Below are positions 22,901 through 35,666 of a DNA stretch of 64,000 bases, in pieces. The notes under the pieces are model-generated. The model made no database searches and was not told where the DNA came from. It was given only the letters and a program-made list of their open reading frames with translations. The translations under genes and the position numbers were made by a program. The first letter of the stretch is position 1; every line of letters starts with the position of its first letter. Where the stretch lies: NCBI GenBank assembly GCA_917880885.1, contig OU862921.1, positions 53,990,508-54,054,507 on the forward strand. Reading direction: 5' to 3'. Source of the DNA: Limnephilus marmoratus (lineage: Eukaryota > Arthropoda > Insecta > Trichoptera > Limnephilidae).

Positions 22901-23936
22901 GTTGTGTTACTACCTTTAATATATACTTCGTCTCGGTATCTTGTTTTTGAGCCTGCCTTAAAATAATAGTACGAACTTCGACCACGTATTCAATACGTCA
23001 ATGAGTATGTTTTTTTTTACTGTGACATTTTTTTATTTATTTATTGGGCATTTACATATTAAATACAAATTACATTATTTATAACAATAGTAATAATTAT
23101 TACATTATTTATAACAAATTAAAAGATTAAAAAATATTCAAATAAAGCATTAACTCAATATAATAAATAAGAATATATCATATTGCCTTAGTTCTTGTAT
23201 ACTTAAGACCATTAGAAAATTTTACAGGAGGAGAAGGTTTTCTTTCATTATTTCAATGAAACATTATGATTGGTTTTTAAGATAAAGCTATTTCCGTAAG
23301 GTTAAAGTTCTCATTTAGTTTAAATAATTCTTAGTTAAGGCTTAACTATCATTTTTTATACTTTATTTGAAATTTTAAAGTGGAGATTGAACAAAAACTG
23401 AAATGGTCTTTTGAACAAACAAGAACTGAGGTGACGAAATTCTAATTCCAGATTGATGACTTTAGAGAACTCGTAGGTATAATTCATATACCTACGAGCA
23501 AAGATATTCAAATACAAAAGAGATATGTTATGATGTCCGTGCAACTGTCGGCGGACCACGACTACTAACTTGTTCATTTCGTTGATTTTTTTAATGTGTT
23601 CATTAGTATTGGTTAACAATATAGTTTGAATACGGAAAGAATTCGTTCATTTAGTTTAACGTTCGTTTGGTTTATTCGTTAATTATTCGTTCATTTAGTT
23701 TATTTGTTAATTGGTAAACAATATCGGCGACACCCGGATGCGCAGTCCCACCTAAAAAAAATCTGCAGATAGAACAAAAACATAAAAAAAATAAAATCAC
23801 GTAATCAAGAAAATGCTGATTTTGAAGTGCTAATAAAATTTTGGATAACAGTATGCAGTAGTTTTGCAAGTTTAATGGTGCAGTAGAGTAGGTAGTCGCC
23901 GGAGGATGAGGCAGTAAATTTACATTTTTTTCCACA
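22901..23936. other. AT-rich stretch with a LINE-like tail and a perfect hairpin
   Basis: At 23,025-23,045 a T-rich TTTTTTATTTATTTATT run could be the A-rich tail of a minus-strand LINE remnant. The 87-codon frame at 23,356-23,619 (minus) is not recognised. A perfect 12-bp stem with a 5-base loop lies at 23,470-23,498. A short ATTCGTTCATTTAGTTTA-type repeat occurs twice around 23,640-23,710. Confidence 0.4.
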
Positions 23937-24218
23937 TTAACTCCATACAGGAGGCCCTGAGGAAATTTTTTTCCCTCTTTGAATATGCTGTGCGGAGGAT
24001 ATTTTTGAGGAGAGGAAGGAGTGAATACGGGTCTTGAAGAGAACCATCACGAAGAAGGGAGAAAACACAGAAGCCGGCAAATCATTGCATAGCCGAGCTG
24101 TTGAACTCAAGAAAGAGTCGTGGAAGCAATCCGTTCTCATATGACAAATTTTAACCGTGTACGTATGTTGGGTTACCTTCTGATGTTCGAAAGAAACACA
24201 AAAATTTGACGGCCCCAC
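23937..24218 (-). pseudogene. C-terminal relic of a non-LTR retrotransposon ORF2 plus its 3' UTR
   Basis: The minus-strand frame has TDCFHDSFLSSTARLCNDLP and a later VLFKTRIHSFL, the well-known C-terminal pattern of many LINE ORF2 proteins. The rest of the protein is missing. The final part overlaps a 3' UTR motif CTCCATACAG...CTGTGCGGAG that recurs at 45,985-46,066 (reverse orientation) and 56,249-56,312, so this LINE family may supply the 3' tail used by the second SINE family. Stop at 23,937. Confidence 0.65.
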
Positions 24219-24299
24219 TAATTTTCAAAATTTTCTTACCTCTTTTTCCCGGGAACTGATGCTTAGCCAATGCCTTATTTCTTCAGTCATAGATATACA

Positions 24300-24700
24300 T
24301 ATAGCTTTAGCTGAACGATAAGGTTCTCGACTAGCAATCCGAATGTCGCGGGTTCAAATTCCAACGTGCGCTAGTAAATTTTATTTGATTGAATTATGTC
24401 ATTTCACAATTTAATCATTTAAAATAATATCAGGATATTTGCGGTACGTTCCATAGTTGACGATACCACAACAGGCGATACTGAGTGACAGTGAATTGAA
24501 ACGTTGCTTGAAATGGCTTTTGCTGTGTTTGGTGACCAGATCTGAATAGCCAGGTACTTCCCCACCTTTCTCTTCCCATATCCTTCCCCTTCCCCCTACC
24601 TTCAGCCTCGCAGCATACCCCAGTTGGGGATGGTATATTCTCACTGGCTGCAGGCGGTTGGGAGCAGTTGGGACTCTTGTGCGGTATTCGCATAAAATAT
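24300..24700 (+). mobile_element. tRNA-derived SINE, copy 2
   Basis: This copy aligns with 6,256-6,686 over its length: a diverged tRNA-like head with B box GGTTCAAATTCC near 24,352, then the shared body words TTTGCGGTACGTTCC-like, GTGACCAGATCTGAATAGCC, ATACCCCAGTTGGGGATG and TTGTGCGGTATTC. More diverged than copy 1. No clear target duplication. Confidence 0.85.
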
Positions 24701-24954
24701 AATATAATACTCCGCGAGGTTTAAGTCCTCATATCGTATTCTCCAGTCCTTTCCAACCTCCAATGTAGTTATGGTTCGTATATTACGTATAAGTGTTTCT
24801 ATGAACGTAAAGAATCCGCATAAATGGTAAACAATCAAAACAGATTTACAGATGGTGGTGAAAAATTTTTTTTTTTTATATAAAGTATAACGTATAACTG
24901 TAATAAATCCATATTTCATAAAGAATGAATCAACCATAAATCATATACCCCGCC

Positions 24955-25190
24955 GCGGCCGCACTTGCTTCGGGAACATCTTTCAGGATGGACGTCCAGA
25001 TCCTTTGGGCCTTTGTTCTCATCAAATTTGCATATTTTTTGCTTCACTTTGTCAAAGGGTCCCAAAGGGGGCGGGGGGCGCGCCGGGCCCCATTGTCTCG
25101 GAGCCCGGACCCGCCCGGCCCGCCCCTGCGGACCTCGTACCTCTGCTGGCCGTCCGGAGCCGGGGGCCATGTTAATGCGATCTCTACATG
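24955..25190 (+). other. GC-rich island, possible coding exon
   Basis: The segment is far more GC- and CpG-rich than anything around it. On the plus strand ATG at 24,988 follows CATCTTTCAG, a fair splice acceptor, and opens MDVQILWAFVLIKFAYFLL, a hydrophobic start that looks like a signal peptide or membrane segment, then a proline/arginine-rich stretch to 25,191. The opposite strand and another frame are also open here, as GC-rich DNA tends to be, so coding status is doubtful. I do not recognise a product. It could equally be a CpG-rich noncoding exon or promoter. Confidence 0.25.
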
Positions 25191-26343
25191 AGAACGCAGA
25201 CAGCAGAGCTGCAAACGTGAAACCTTATCGTATTTTGATAACATCTCAAAAATAGTTATGCCAGCTAATTGCAGGAAATTGGGTTATTTGATACCGAAAC
25301 GGAGCGTAAATCAAGATCAGTGTCGAGGCATCGGCGCATTGGATGACATTAAGACATCGGATTATGAAACTGGTCAACGGAAATAGCCTCAAATTGATGT
25401 GTTTTCTTATGAAAGCCTGGGAATACGTCGCTTCAATTCCCATAGCTGTGAAATACTTGGTCTATTGGCTACACTGATGAGCACGGACACATTTAGTGTA
25501 GTGGTGATTCCAGGAGTGAGGAGAATGGACAGTACTGGATGGCTAACGGAAGAAGAGGCAGATTGGCGATATGGGAGTGAGCATTGAAGAGTGAAGGTCA
25601 CCCACCGCAGCATTCCTCGCCCTCATCCCACACGAGGCGGGCACTTTTAGCGACCAGTAATGATGTATCTGCAATGGGAGGATATGGGACAATACGAATG
25701 TTTTACGACCGCGGCTCTCATTTAAGAACCGCTTTACTGGTTTTGTTTCGAAATACATTTCGTTTTAATTATTGGTCTTCACTGGGAGCGCTCGGACGGG
25801 GCTTATGATTTATCGCGCCTTATATTCGGGGAATGGTGATATTTCATAGTGAACTGGGCATTTTCATCGACTAAATCAAATAATTATATAATTATAAGAG
25901 ATGCTTATTGATTTAGAATCTCGAAATGTATTCTTAATGAGAGGTTAGAATAAATTCCTACCCGTTGATTGATGAGAACGATTTTACATTGGAGCTAATT
26001 TTCTTGGTCTATTTAAAAACTATGTTTTGTTAATTGGTTATTTTTGTTATTTTGTGTTTCGTAGCGACCATCGTAGTGGAAGGTAGAGGGTGAAGCATTA
26101 AAGTATAAGGCGATGTTTTTTCCTATACATAAAACCTGCAACAAATTGTAAAACTTGCGCTAGGAGACTAACCGGCGAATGGTAAGACTAAGTAAACATC
26201 AGGTGCTTCAACACCATTCCAACTTGAAAACTGCAACAAGCTTTTACGGACCTACCTAAATGTGAAGCTAAGAACTTTGTTTTAAACAAATAAAGCTGCA
26301 GTGTTCCCCTCACTTTTATAATAGAACAACTTTACAGAATTAT
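25191..26343. other. No recognisable gene
   Basis: Single-copy-looking sequence. Short frames at 25,399-25,808 on both strands are not supported. Some patches, such as GGCTTATGATTTATCGCGCC near 25,800, look like unique regulatory DNA, but nothing firm can be said. Confidence 0.4.
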
Positions 26344-27690
26344 TTAACCCTCCTTGCACCAGGTGACTAAAAATCTCGTCCCGAACTAGGTGGAGTATGA
26401 CATACCCCAAAATATAAAAGTGTTATCACATTTATTTTTTTCGGCGGAATTAAACACTTGGAATTTATAAATGCGTAGTAATAATTAGGTTTAAGTAAAA
26501 CTCTGAGTAGAAAGTATGAGTACAAACATTTTTATTATAAAATAACAAAAAAAAACTTCTTAAGAGGGCATTACCAGAGAAAACCAGAAATATGTCATTT
26601 TCAAATCAGATTTTAGACGTATTGACTCTTTTCCACAAAAAATTATAAATGGATTTCAAAAGATTGTTCTTTTATCTAGTATTCGCATGTAATAAATTTT
26701 GAGAATTTTTTTTAATTTTTAGTATAATAAGGTTATTCCATAGGTCGTTGGCAGATTTGTTAAATTTTCAAAAAAGATTTTGTATTATACCACACCCATT
26801 TCAAATAATATAATCATGCAGTAAAATAAATCAATATATTATCTAGCAAACGCATGTTTTAGAATTTTAATTTTAGTTTCAATAAAATCATTAAAAAATA
26901 TGTACGTAAATGTGTTTCTTGACGAAAATTGGTCCATTTGTGTATTTATTTGCGCACTTACAAACTAATATATTTCAGATTTTTTTAACATTCTTATTAA
27001 ATTTAGACATTATTGAAAAATGTCAAATACTTATAATCAAAAAATAACTACAAAAAGTACATTATTTTAATAGTTTTATCATCACGCCTTTCAGCATTTT
27101 CGGATGAAGGTATAAATTAAAGCTAATTTGAATTAAAATAAATTCGATATTGAGTTATAATTTAAAAAAGCTGGTACGGAGAATAATTAATCTTTCTCAT
27201 TGTAACCGCCCTGCAAGATCGTAAGAACAACTTTCGATGAAATGTGGATTTTCGTCCGCCAGCTGGTTAAACGCTCTTAAATCTTTGTAACTTAACAATA
27301 ATTTTTTTACATACTAATTTTAAATGGTACTTTTAATTATGACAATAGTTTTAATTTAACAAACTACAATATACTTTCTAATAATTAAACATGGGAAAGA
27401 TATATTTATACATCTTTCCTATGTTTATCATAAATTTAACATAAGAAAGATATATACCTTTTTAACAACGCGCCGTACGAGGTGGGGTGTGTGATACCCA
27501 TACGCACTTTAGGGGCGTGTAACTCACTTGGTAGTCGCCGCCGGACTGACTTAGCAACCCCGATCGGAACGGCAACGTCGCAATTCCAGATACTGAGAAT
27601 TTGAACTTCGGTACTATCACAGCTTTGAAATTATTGCGATTTTTGAAGAACTGGGGTACGTCACACCCCACCTGATTCACGGAGGGTTAA
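26344..27690. mobile_element. TTAA-flanked MITE, piggyBac-like, outer element
   Basis: Both ends are TTAA (26,344-26,347 and 27,687-27,690), followed inward by imperfect inverted repeats: TTAACCCTCCTTGCACCAGG against TTAACCCTCCGTGAATCAGG on the other strand. A second block pairs further in (GGAGTATGACATACCCC against GGGGTGTGACGTACCCC). Target site TTAA and ends beginning CCC are hallmarks of the piggyBac superfamily. No transposase frame is present, so it is non-autonomous. It carries another TTAA element inside (26,560-27,280). Confidence 0.75.
26560..27280 (+). mobile_element. Inner TTAA-flanked MITE, copy 1
   Basis: This 721-bp unit has TTAA at each end and inverted ends TTAAGAGGGCATTACCAG versus TTAAGAGCGTTTAACCAG (14 of 18 matching). 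It recurs in inverted orientation at 56,567-57,285 without the surrounding outer element, which shows that it is an independent unit that jumped into the outer MITE. AT-rich, no coding capacity. Confidence 0.78.
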
Positions 27691-28489
27691 GGATCGCTCG
27701 GATTCGAAGCATGTCTTACCATAGCTAGTATGTACAGTCCACAGTATTTGTTATTAAATAACATAGTATAATGTACAAGTACAGGTCCCAGGTCCCCGTA
27801 TGGTTGGTAACGGGATGCGACGTGACGCGTGACGCGATGGCGCGAACATTAAATCATTTTCCGGAGGTTCCATAAATTCATTGCAATTTTGAAACCCAAT
27901 CATTACATCCATTTTGTATTTGGTTCAATGTAATTACTAGAGCTGCTCACACAAACGATCTCTTCTCCGTAATCTCGAGTTGGCGAACGGTAAAAGTGTG
28001 AGACATCGATAATTCAAATTAATTTACCGAGGACTTCTTCATAAATCATCTGACCATGTGTAGAATGAAAGACATCAGTACCTGTATTTAGTGGCAAGAG
28101 ATTTCGAAGAAACGAATTAAACGCATGGATATTATTATTTTCTAATTATGATGGAGTTAGCAAGACGTATTATCTATTTTCCTGGGTGCTTTCCCTTTCT
28201 TGAAGAGCTTCGTGGAAGAGTAGTGCCTTCTTAAGATTAATAACTTCGGGCCCGAATGGCACGTGTTCAATCCCAGAGAGAATAAATAAAACGTATTTTT
28301 TTATTGAAGTTCCACTATTCATTATAATAATACATACAAAACACGCTGTCCAGAAGTGCTGGAAACTGCTGAATCTACATACAAGAAAATCAAAAAAAAA
28401 CTTTTTTTCGATACGAACATTTCGTTTTTAAATTTTTCGATTTTTTGGAGCCAGGTCTAAGCTTCGATTGAAGACAAATGAACTATATT
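27691..28489. other. No gene; one weak tRNA-like head
   Basis: At about 28,240-28,300 the string GTGTTCAATCCC looks like a worn B box followed by an A-rich segment, possibly a very old SINE. The rest shows no supported feature. Confidence 0.3.
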
Positions 28490-28630
28490 TAAATAACTTT
28501 AGTCCACCTCGGCACAGGACCCCCTAGTGAGGAGGACTAAGAAATACAATATTTTATTCTTAATTTTACCATTATATTTTGTATGTAAAATTTTTTATAT
28601 AGTCGCTATAATTAAACAAAAAAAAAATGA
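28490..28630 (+). repeat. 3' UTR relic of the LINE B family
   Basis: The block CACAGGACCCCCTAGTGAGG and the following AGGACT, then AT-rich sequence and an A9 tail, match the 3' UTR of LINE B at 21,090-21,219 (CCCTAGTGAGGAGGACT). Only the 3' end is present, as expected for heavily 5'-truncated LINE copies. Confidence 0.6.
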
Positions 28631-29714
28631 AAAGTCATTTAACAGCTAATATTAACCCCGACCGATTTTTTTCAAATTTGACTTAAATGAATTTAAACTG
28701 TGAACTCGATTTACCCGACAGCTCAAATCAAAAAAGTTATTACACAACATTGGTGTAGATTCTTCATTGAGTGAGTGTCTGGTTTTTTAAAAAACATGTA
28801 CCTGTTTACTGAATGCAAGATACTTTCAGTAGCACCTACTACCGTTTGTTGCATTTTCTAGCAGATTCGCAATAATCCATATATTATTGGAGACTCCATA
28901 TCCCCACTGGCACAGGGCAATTAGACTACGTTGACAGATCGCAAAAAAATAGAAGTTTGTTTATTTCCATATTTTTTTACGAAAGCATTCGCTTGCTTGG
29001 TGAAATATCCTGACGTTCAAATCTCATTTCGCAGCGACTCAAAATGATTAAACATTATTATCGTTTGGCTTTCTAAATATGCAAATGATTTGATAACTAA
29101 GAGTTGAAGGAAAGTTGTGAGAAGAAGTCAAATAAGTACTCAGAGTGTACAGACCCACACAATGAAATGCAACTAAATAACGTAGGAATTATTCAGCCAG
29201 GTAAAGGTGCCTAACACAACCGCTAAAATCGAATTTGATTGAAAATGCTAAAGATACAGAAATTATATGTATTACTTTATTTTGAGGGTATTTATTCAAA
29301 AGGTATTTAATGATTCTCTTTTACGGCCTTTCATACCAAATATTAATTTGTGTGTGTCAAAATTTCATATTTATCATGGCGGTTGTGAAATATGTGCAAT
29401 AAAGAACGATTCCTTCAAATCGGGCCGTTATTTTGCTCGGTAAACTACCGGGGAAGTAAAATATAACTGACTTTTATTAAGAGCTGCCTCACTTACCTTC
29501 TCGTAATAAATACCGCAGAATCATATTATTTTATCGCGGTTTGATAGTTTGACTTTTGCTTTATTTACTGCCTTAATTTATGATTGCTATTGAAGTGCTA
29601 ACAGCTAACTGATGATGAGGAGGTTAACTGAGATACGGAGAAGGAAGGAATCTTTCTATCAATTTTTAACCGATTTATGATGAACACAAGGGACTTTTTT
29701 CCTAAAATGAAAGT
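28631..29714. other. No recognisable feature
   Basis: AT-rich sequence up to the BEL element. No reading frame, tRNA or repeat could be supported. Confidence 0.5.
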
Positions 29715-30142
29715 TGTTAAAAAGAGTGAAGACTACTGCCATCTAGCGGCATATTTTTGTAGCATATTTTTAGTTGATATTGCATTTTACAGATTAGCGA
29801 CGTAAGACTAAACTAAAACGAAATGTTAGACGGTAAAGTAGATCTCTGGTTTTTATATCGTATAATGTGTTATGGTGACACGAAAGTGTTGTTTATTTTG
29901 ATTGTGTTAGAAAACATTATTATAAATAGTCTGCTTTTCTAGTTTAACTCTCTCTTAATTCGTGGATCTCCTATAAACAGCTAGCATTGTCTAGCAAGTG
30001 GTCAAAGTGACCAAATTTAGTGTTTTGTCGGGTCGGGACAAATTATTGTAACAAATGTGCTTTGTGAATAAAACCAGGAATTCCTCCATTGAAACCAGAT
30101 GTTTTTCCTTGACGTCCTTCTGCTGAATATCAATTTATAACA
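29715..30142 (+). repeat. 5' LTR of the BEL/Pao element
   Basis: 428 bp, TG...CA ends, offset 5,952 from its partner. Contains TATATCGTATAATG and, near its end, GTGAATAAAACC, a plausible poly(A) signal. Confidence 0.94.
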
Positions 30143-30160
30143 TGGTCCTCCAGCCGCATC
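30143..30160 (+). other. BEL primer binding site
   Basis: TGGTCCTCCAGCCGCATC follows the LTR directly and has the TGG start needed to pair with a tRNA CCA end. The tRNA species was not determined. Confidence 0.6.
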
Positions 30161-30575
30161 TACCTTACGATCGGATTAAGGCATTAAAAGGAAACAATAA
30201 AATGAACCAGCGAGCTATCCAAAAATCCAGAGAGATGAAAAGATGAAAACATGAAGAACAAGGATCGACATCAATATAAGTATTCCCTGCCCATTATTTC
30301 CTTCTATTCCGTGAATTCCTGTTCAAACAAGTGCTATTTTTTGTGTGTCAATGTACTTATTTAAAAACAAAAAAACTAACTACCCGCAGTGTAAATGCAA
30401 GTCATGCGAATTATTTTAGGTTAATTGTTTTAGAAGATGATTATTGTAAGATTCTGTCATTGTTCATAGCTTGAATTGGTTACTACGGTTTTCTACGCGA
30501 TTATTGCACAGAAATTATTTTTTAAGGAACATTTTTAGAATTTGTTGTGTTGAATTATTGTCAAACGTATAAAAA

Positions 30576-33500
30576 ATGGATAATTTAAAATCGTTGATTA
30601 ACAAACGCGGAGTGTTGAAAGGTAAACTCACGAGATTTGCGGATTCATTAAACGCATTATCAGTTAACGAAATTAAAATTCGCTATGCGAGAATTGAAAA
30701 AATAATTGATGATTTCGAAGAGGTCCAGGAACAAATCGAAAGTCTTCCGGATTCCAACGAAATTGATAATAATTTGCAAAGGGAGAATTTTGAAAATCAA
30801 TATTATTCAACCTTGGCGACTGCTAAAGGAGCAATTCAGTCTGTAGAGACCCCCAAATTAGAAATCAAGTTACCCAACCTTCAGTTACGAGAATTTAACG
30901 GAGATCCCAAAAATTGGATTAATTTTCTAGAAACATTTAAGACATTAGTTCATAACAATACTGCCATAAGCAATGTACAGAAGTTTTATTATCTGCAATC
31001 CTGTTTAAAGGGGAATGCAGCAAAGATCATCGCCAATTTCGAGGTATCAGACCTGAATTATATATCGGCTTTTGAATTGTTGCAGCAGAGGTTTGCAAAT
31101 TTGCGAACTACCGTACAAAGACACATCCAAGCTCTGTTTCAACTTAAAGAGATGAAACATGAGGATCCAGTAGCCATGCGTTATCTGATTGATGAAACTA
31201 ATGTAAATTTGAAAGCGTTGCAAAATTTAGGCTTGAAAATCGAACAATGGGATGCTTTAATTATATACGTAATTTCTAATAAATTGGATGCAAGTTCTAG
31301 AAAGCATTGGGAACAAAACCCATTGCAGGATGAGCTACCTACATTACAGGAATTTCTTAAATGTTTGACCTCGCGTGCGCAAGTTTTGGAATTAATGTTA
31401 AATTCAGAGTCGAAAAAAATTCCTACCTACCCGAAAGCAAGTGGTAGCAACAATAATCCCAAAAAGGAATCGGTATTTTTAGCTGCTACCCACAATAATT
31501 GTATTTGTTGTAATGACAAAGGGCATAAAATATATTTTTGTAAAAAATTTTTAAAATTAAATTCAGGAGAAAGAGCCAACGCAATAAGGAGGTACCGTGC
31601 CTGCTTCAAATGTTTGAGGTTAGGACATACGGCCCCATATTGCAAAATTAATTTAAAATGCAAGCATTGTGATAGCGAGAGCCACAATACGTTATTGCAC
31701 AGGGAGATGCATCCGAGCGATGACTCCATGAATAAAGGTGAAGATCACCCAGGAGGTGACTGCCAAATGGATGCTGAACGAGTTTCAGTATCAAACCATT
31801 CAGCTTTAGCGAAGGCTGAAAAAACAATTTTATTGTCGACTGCTATCATTGGGGTAGTAGGTCACAATAATAAAGTGCATGAGGCAAGAGTCCTAATTGA
31901 CTCTGGAGCTCAAGCCAATTTTATGTGCGAAAAGTTCGCAATGAAGTTAAATTTGAGATGCGAAAATATAAACAAGCCTGTGTTAGGTATACACAACAAT
32001 GTTACCCATATAAAGAAACGTGTTGCGATAAAAATGAAATCTCTGAGGACAAATTATAATCAAAATATCACTTGTCTAATATTGCAGGAAATAACCACAA
32101 ACCTACCTCAAGCAACAGTGGCCAGAAAAGACTTTAAGCTGCCGCCGGGATTACAAATGGCGGACCCAAATTTCAACGTAGCGGCGCCTATTGATATCCT
32201 GTTAGGCGCTGAGAGCTTTTGGGATATACTACAAGATGATCGGCTGAGATTGGATACCGGACCTACTCTGCAGAGGACTGAATTAGGCTGGGTTATATCG
32301 GGCCCGATCAACATTCATCAGAAAAAAAGGCCAGTACCGCAATTTTGTAGTTTATCAATAAACACATTATCTAATCAGATAGAAAAATTTTGGAAAATGG
32401 AGGAGGTGAATTCTGCGAGATTTCAAAATCACGAGAAGAAGGCGTGTGAAGCAGATTTCGTCGCCACGCACTCTAGAGAGAGCGATGGTAGATACGTGGT
32501 AAGTCTGCCGCGCCGCCCATGTGTGAGTCAACTTGGTGACTCGTTAAACACAGCGGAAAAAAGATTTAAGAACCTAGAGAAGAGATTTTTAATAAATCCT
32601 GAATTGAAATTGCAATATGTACAATTTATGCAAGAATATGAGCAACTAGGTCATATGGAGTTATGTGATAAATGGAGAGGGGATGAGCAATCCTATTTTT
32701 TGCCGCATCACGCGGTCATAAAAGAAGCTAGCACCACGACGAAGGTGCGTGTAGTGTTTGATGGTTCGGCAAAGACGTCGACCGGAATATCCCTGAACGA
32801 TGCTCTGATGGTGGGAGCTGTCATTCAAAAGGACTTATACAGCCATTTATTACGTTTCAGAATACATCGATACGTCATGACTGCGGACATCGAAAAAATG
32901 TACCGTCAAATCAACGTATGCGCAGAGGATCGCAGCCTTCAAAAGATTGTATGGCGCGAATCACAAGAAGAGGAACTCCGACATTACAAATTGAAGACCG
33001 TCACATATGGGCTGGGACCTTCCTCCTTCCTAGCAACGAGATGTCTTCTACAAATCGGTATGGATAATCAAGTTAATTTCCCAGTAGCAAGTCAAGTCAT
33101 AGAAAATGATTTTTATATGGACGATCTCTTGACTGGAGGGGATGACTTGGAAGTTTGTTTCAAGTTGAAGAAACAAATAAGTGATATCTTGCTGTCCGCA
33201 GGGATGACCCTGAGGAAGTGGAGATCAAATATTTTGGAATTGTCATCTGGGCGGAGCCAAGGTGAAATTGCCAAACAGGGCAATTGTGAAAAAATGATCA
33301 CTGACAATTCCAAGAATGAAAAAATACTTGGATTAATTTGGAATAATGAATTAGATTACCCGTCGTATGAAATTACAAAGCCGTCAGGTAAAACTAAGAG
33401 TAAGCGTCAATTATTATTGTGCATAGCTTCCACCTTTGATCCAACGCAGTGGCGGCACGTATCATCGTCAAAAAATGCAGAGGATATACTGTCCCGAGGT

Positions 33501-34952
33501 ACTACAGCTGAAAGGTTAGTCAGCACTTCAATATGGTGGAAGGGGCCAAGCTGGTTGACGGAAGATGTCAGCACTTGGCCAGTATCCAAGATGTCATGTT
33601 TGGATCCCCCGGAAATAAAAAGTAAAAATGTACTACGGGTAACTGATACTCAAGAATGGGATATTTTCGAAAAATTCTTATCGCTAACCAAATTGAAAGG
33701 AGTAATCGCTCAAGCGTTAAGATTTATAAATAATTGTTGTAACCCTAAGCATAAAACGTATGGCAGTAGATTGAAAACTCTCAATCTCTGTTTAATGGAA
33801 GTTTTAATTTGTGCAAGTGGAAGATTAAAATTAGCTACTTATTTATATTGGCAGATATTTGGGAGAAACAATGTTAAGCGTATCCTACATAAGTGTGTTG
33901 TATGTTTTAGATACCGACTTCAGGTTTGCCGGCAGATCCTGGGAAACATTCCAGTTGAGAGAATCACTCCCAGTCGACCGTTCTCTGTCATGGACGTCGA
34001 CTATGCCGGACGGATAGACACGAAGGCTGGAGCGCTGAGAAAATCTCCGCTCCTTAAATCGTATCTTTGCATATTTGTTTGTTTTTCTACCAAAGCGGTT
34101 CATTTGGAACTCGTAACAGATTTATCAAGCGATGCTTTTTTAAATTGTTAAAAGAGGTTCATTGCCCGTAGGGGTCAACCGGAAAAAATATTTTCTGACA
34201 ATGCAACCACTTTCAGAGGAGCTTCCAATAAGCTCAAAGAACTATATGCCAGTCTAAGATTGAACAATGACAAAATCCATAGGTTTTTAGCTTATAAGGG
34301 AATATCTTGGAGTTTTATACCGCCTAGGGCACTGAACCACGGTGAGCTGTGGGAAGCCGCTGTCAAGTCCACCAAGTTTCATTTATATCGAATTACTAAA
34401 AATAACCCATTGCAGTTTGAATTATTGTATACTTTGCTTTGTCAGATAGAGGCTTGTTTGAACTCCCGTCCCTTAACTTCCCTGTCTGATGACGTAGACG
34501 ACCTTCTCCCTCTAACCCCCAACCATTTCCTCATGGGCAGGGATGCTTCGGTTATTCCCGAGTTGGATGTCCGCGAACTCCCGGAGAACAGACTAAGCAA
34601 ATATCAAAAATTAAACGCTCTAATTCAAAATTTCTGGTTCAGATGGAAACGAGATTACCTTGCTGAGCTGCAAAAACGGACCAAATGGCAGGCCAACAAC
34701 CAAAAGGCCATAAAGAAGGACGATCTGGTAATCCTGATGGAAGACAATCTGCCTCCTGCATTATGGAAGATGGCGCGCATAGTAACTACTCATCCAGGCC
34801 CGGATGGAGTAGTGAGGGTAGTTACCCTCAAAACAGCACAAGGCACTTTTGTGAGACCCATCACAAAAATATGTTTGATGCCAATAGAATCAAACTTGGA
34901 TCCAAATTTCCCGACCCGGCAAACCACGGACCTTCCCAAGGTCACAGCCTAA
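30576..34952 (+). pseudogene. gag-pol: BEL/Pao gag-pol polyprotein with internal deletions and one nonsense codon
   Basis: From ATG 30,576 the frame encodes a gag region with the DUF1759-type domain (about residues 90-280, LREFNGDPKNWINFLETF), three zinc knuckles (CICCNDKGHKIYFC, CFKCLRLGHTAPYC, CKHCDSESHNTLLH; residues 308-370), an aspartic protease (LIDSGAQANF near 440) and an RT with an intact YMDD near residue 846. After CIASTFDP the sequence jumps to QWRHVSSSKNAED, so the RNase H region is missing. A second deletion removes the integrase zinc-binding part before GRNNVKRILHKC. The integrase core keeps Asp (MDVDYAG), Asp (SDNATTF) and Glu (GELWEAAVK), but a TAA at 34,149-34,151 lies in frame between the first and second. 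Beyond it the same frame runs to 34,952. Confidence 0.92.
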
Positions 34953-35666
34953 CTGCAATTAGGGCTGAACCGATGCAACCAAACCACATCAATAATTATG
35001 GAGCATCGGTATTGGTGTTGTTGACACCACTGTATCCAGCCTGAAGCCACTGGGGCTTCAAGTCAACAACCGCGAGATGATCATCCTCGCTGCAGATCTA
35101 ATGGTACTATCTGCTTACCAGGGCACGGCCGCCCCTTAATTTATGATGATCTACCCAAATGATGACATACAGAAGTACATGCTGATGTGCTTTTCTAAAA
35201 CGATGACCACCCTGGACAAGATGGCCGAGCAGTCTACCCGGTGAAGTGTTCATTCGGTTTTTTGGCAGTGCCATGCCAGTGAAAGTTAATGAACTGATAA
35301 TCAGTCAACAGCGAACTAACAATGTATTGCTATTTGTGAATTGGTGTTAGTTAAAAAAAAAAAAAATATAATTGAAGTGAAAATTCCTCATAGAGACAAT
35401 GAGACATTATTGATTTGTCAATTTTACAAAATTATTATTAATGTTGTGATTTTATTATTTTATTATTTAATTTTTTGCATGATTTTTTAGAAATTTATAA
35501 ATTTTTTAGGTTATTTTAATTGTTGGTTAGGTTCCCGGACCCTTCAAACTTAGATAGTTACACATCTTGTAAATTTTTAGTATATTGTGTGGGGATTTAG
35601 GAATTTGTAGTTTGATTTTAATTTCAAAAAAACTTATTGTTTTTTCTCATTCCCCGCCGGGCAGTA
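34953..35666 (+). other. BEL 3' noncoding region
   Basis: No env-like frame. Just before the 3' LTR is CCCCGCCGGGCAGTA, in the position of a polypurine tract and like the motif seen there in other insect BEL elements. Confidence 0.55.

Noticed and set aside
23356..23619. 87-codon minus frame as a host gene
   Set aside because: No recognisable domain, no splice or start context; next to LINE-tail-like sequence.
34685..35044. 119-codon frame at the end of the BEL element
   Set aside because: Overlaps the integrase C-terminus in another frame; a shadow frame.
34953..35666. env-like gene in the BEL element
   Set aside because: No frame with signal peptide, glycosylation pattern or membrane anchor.
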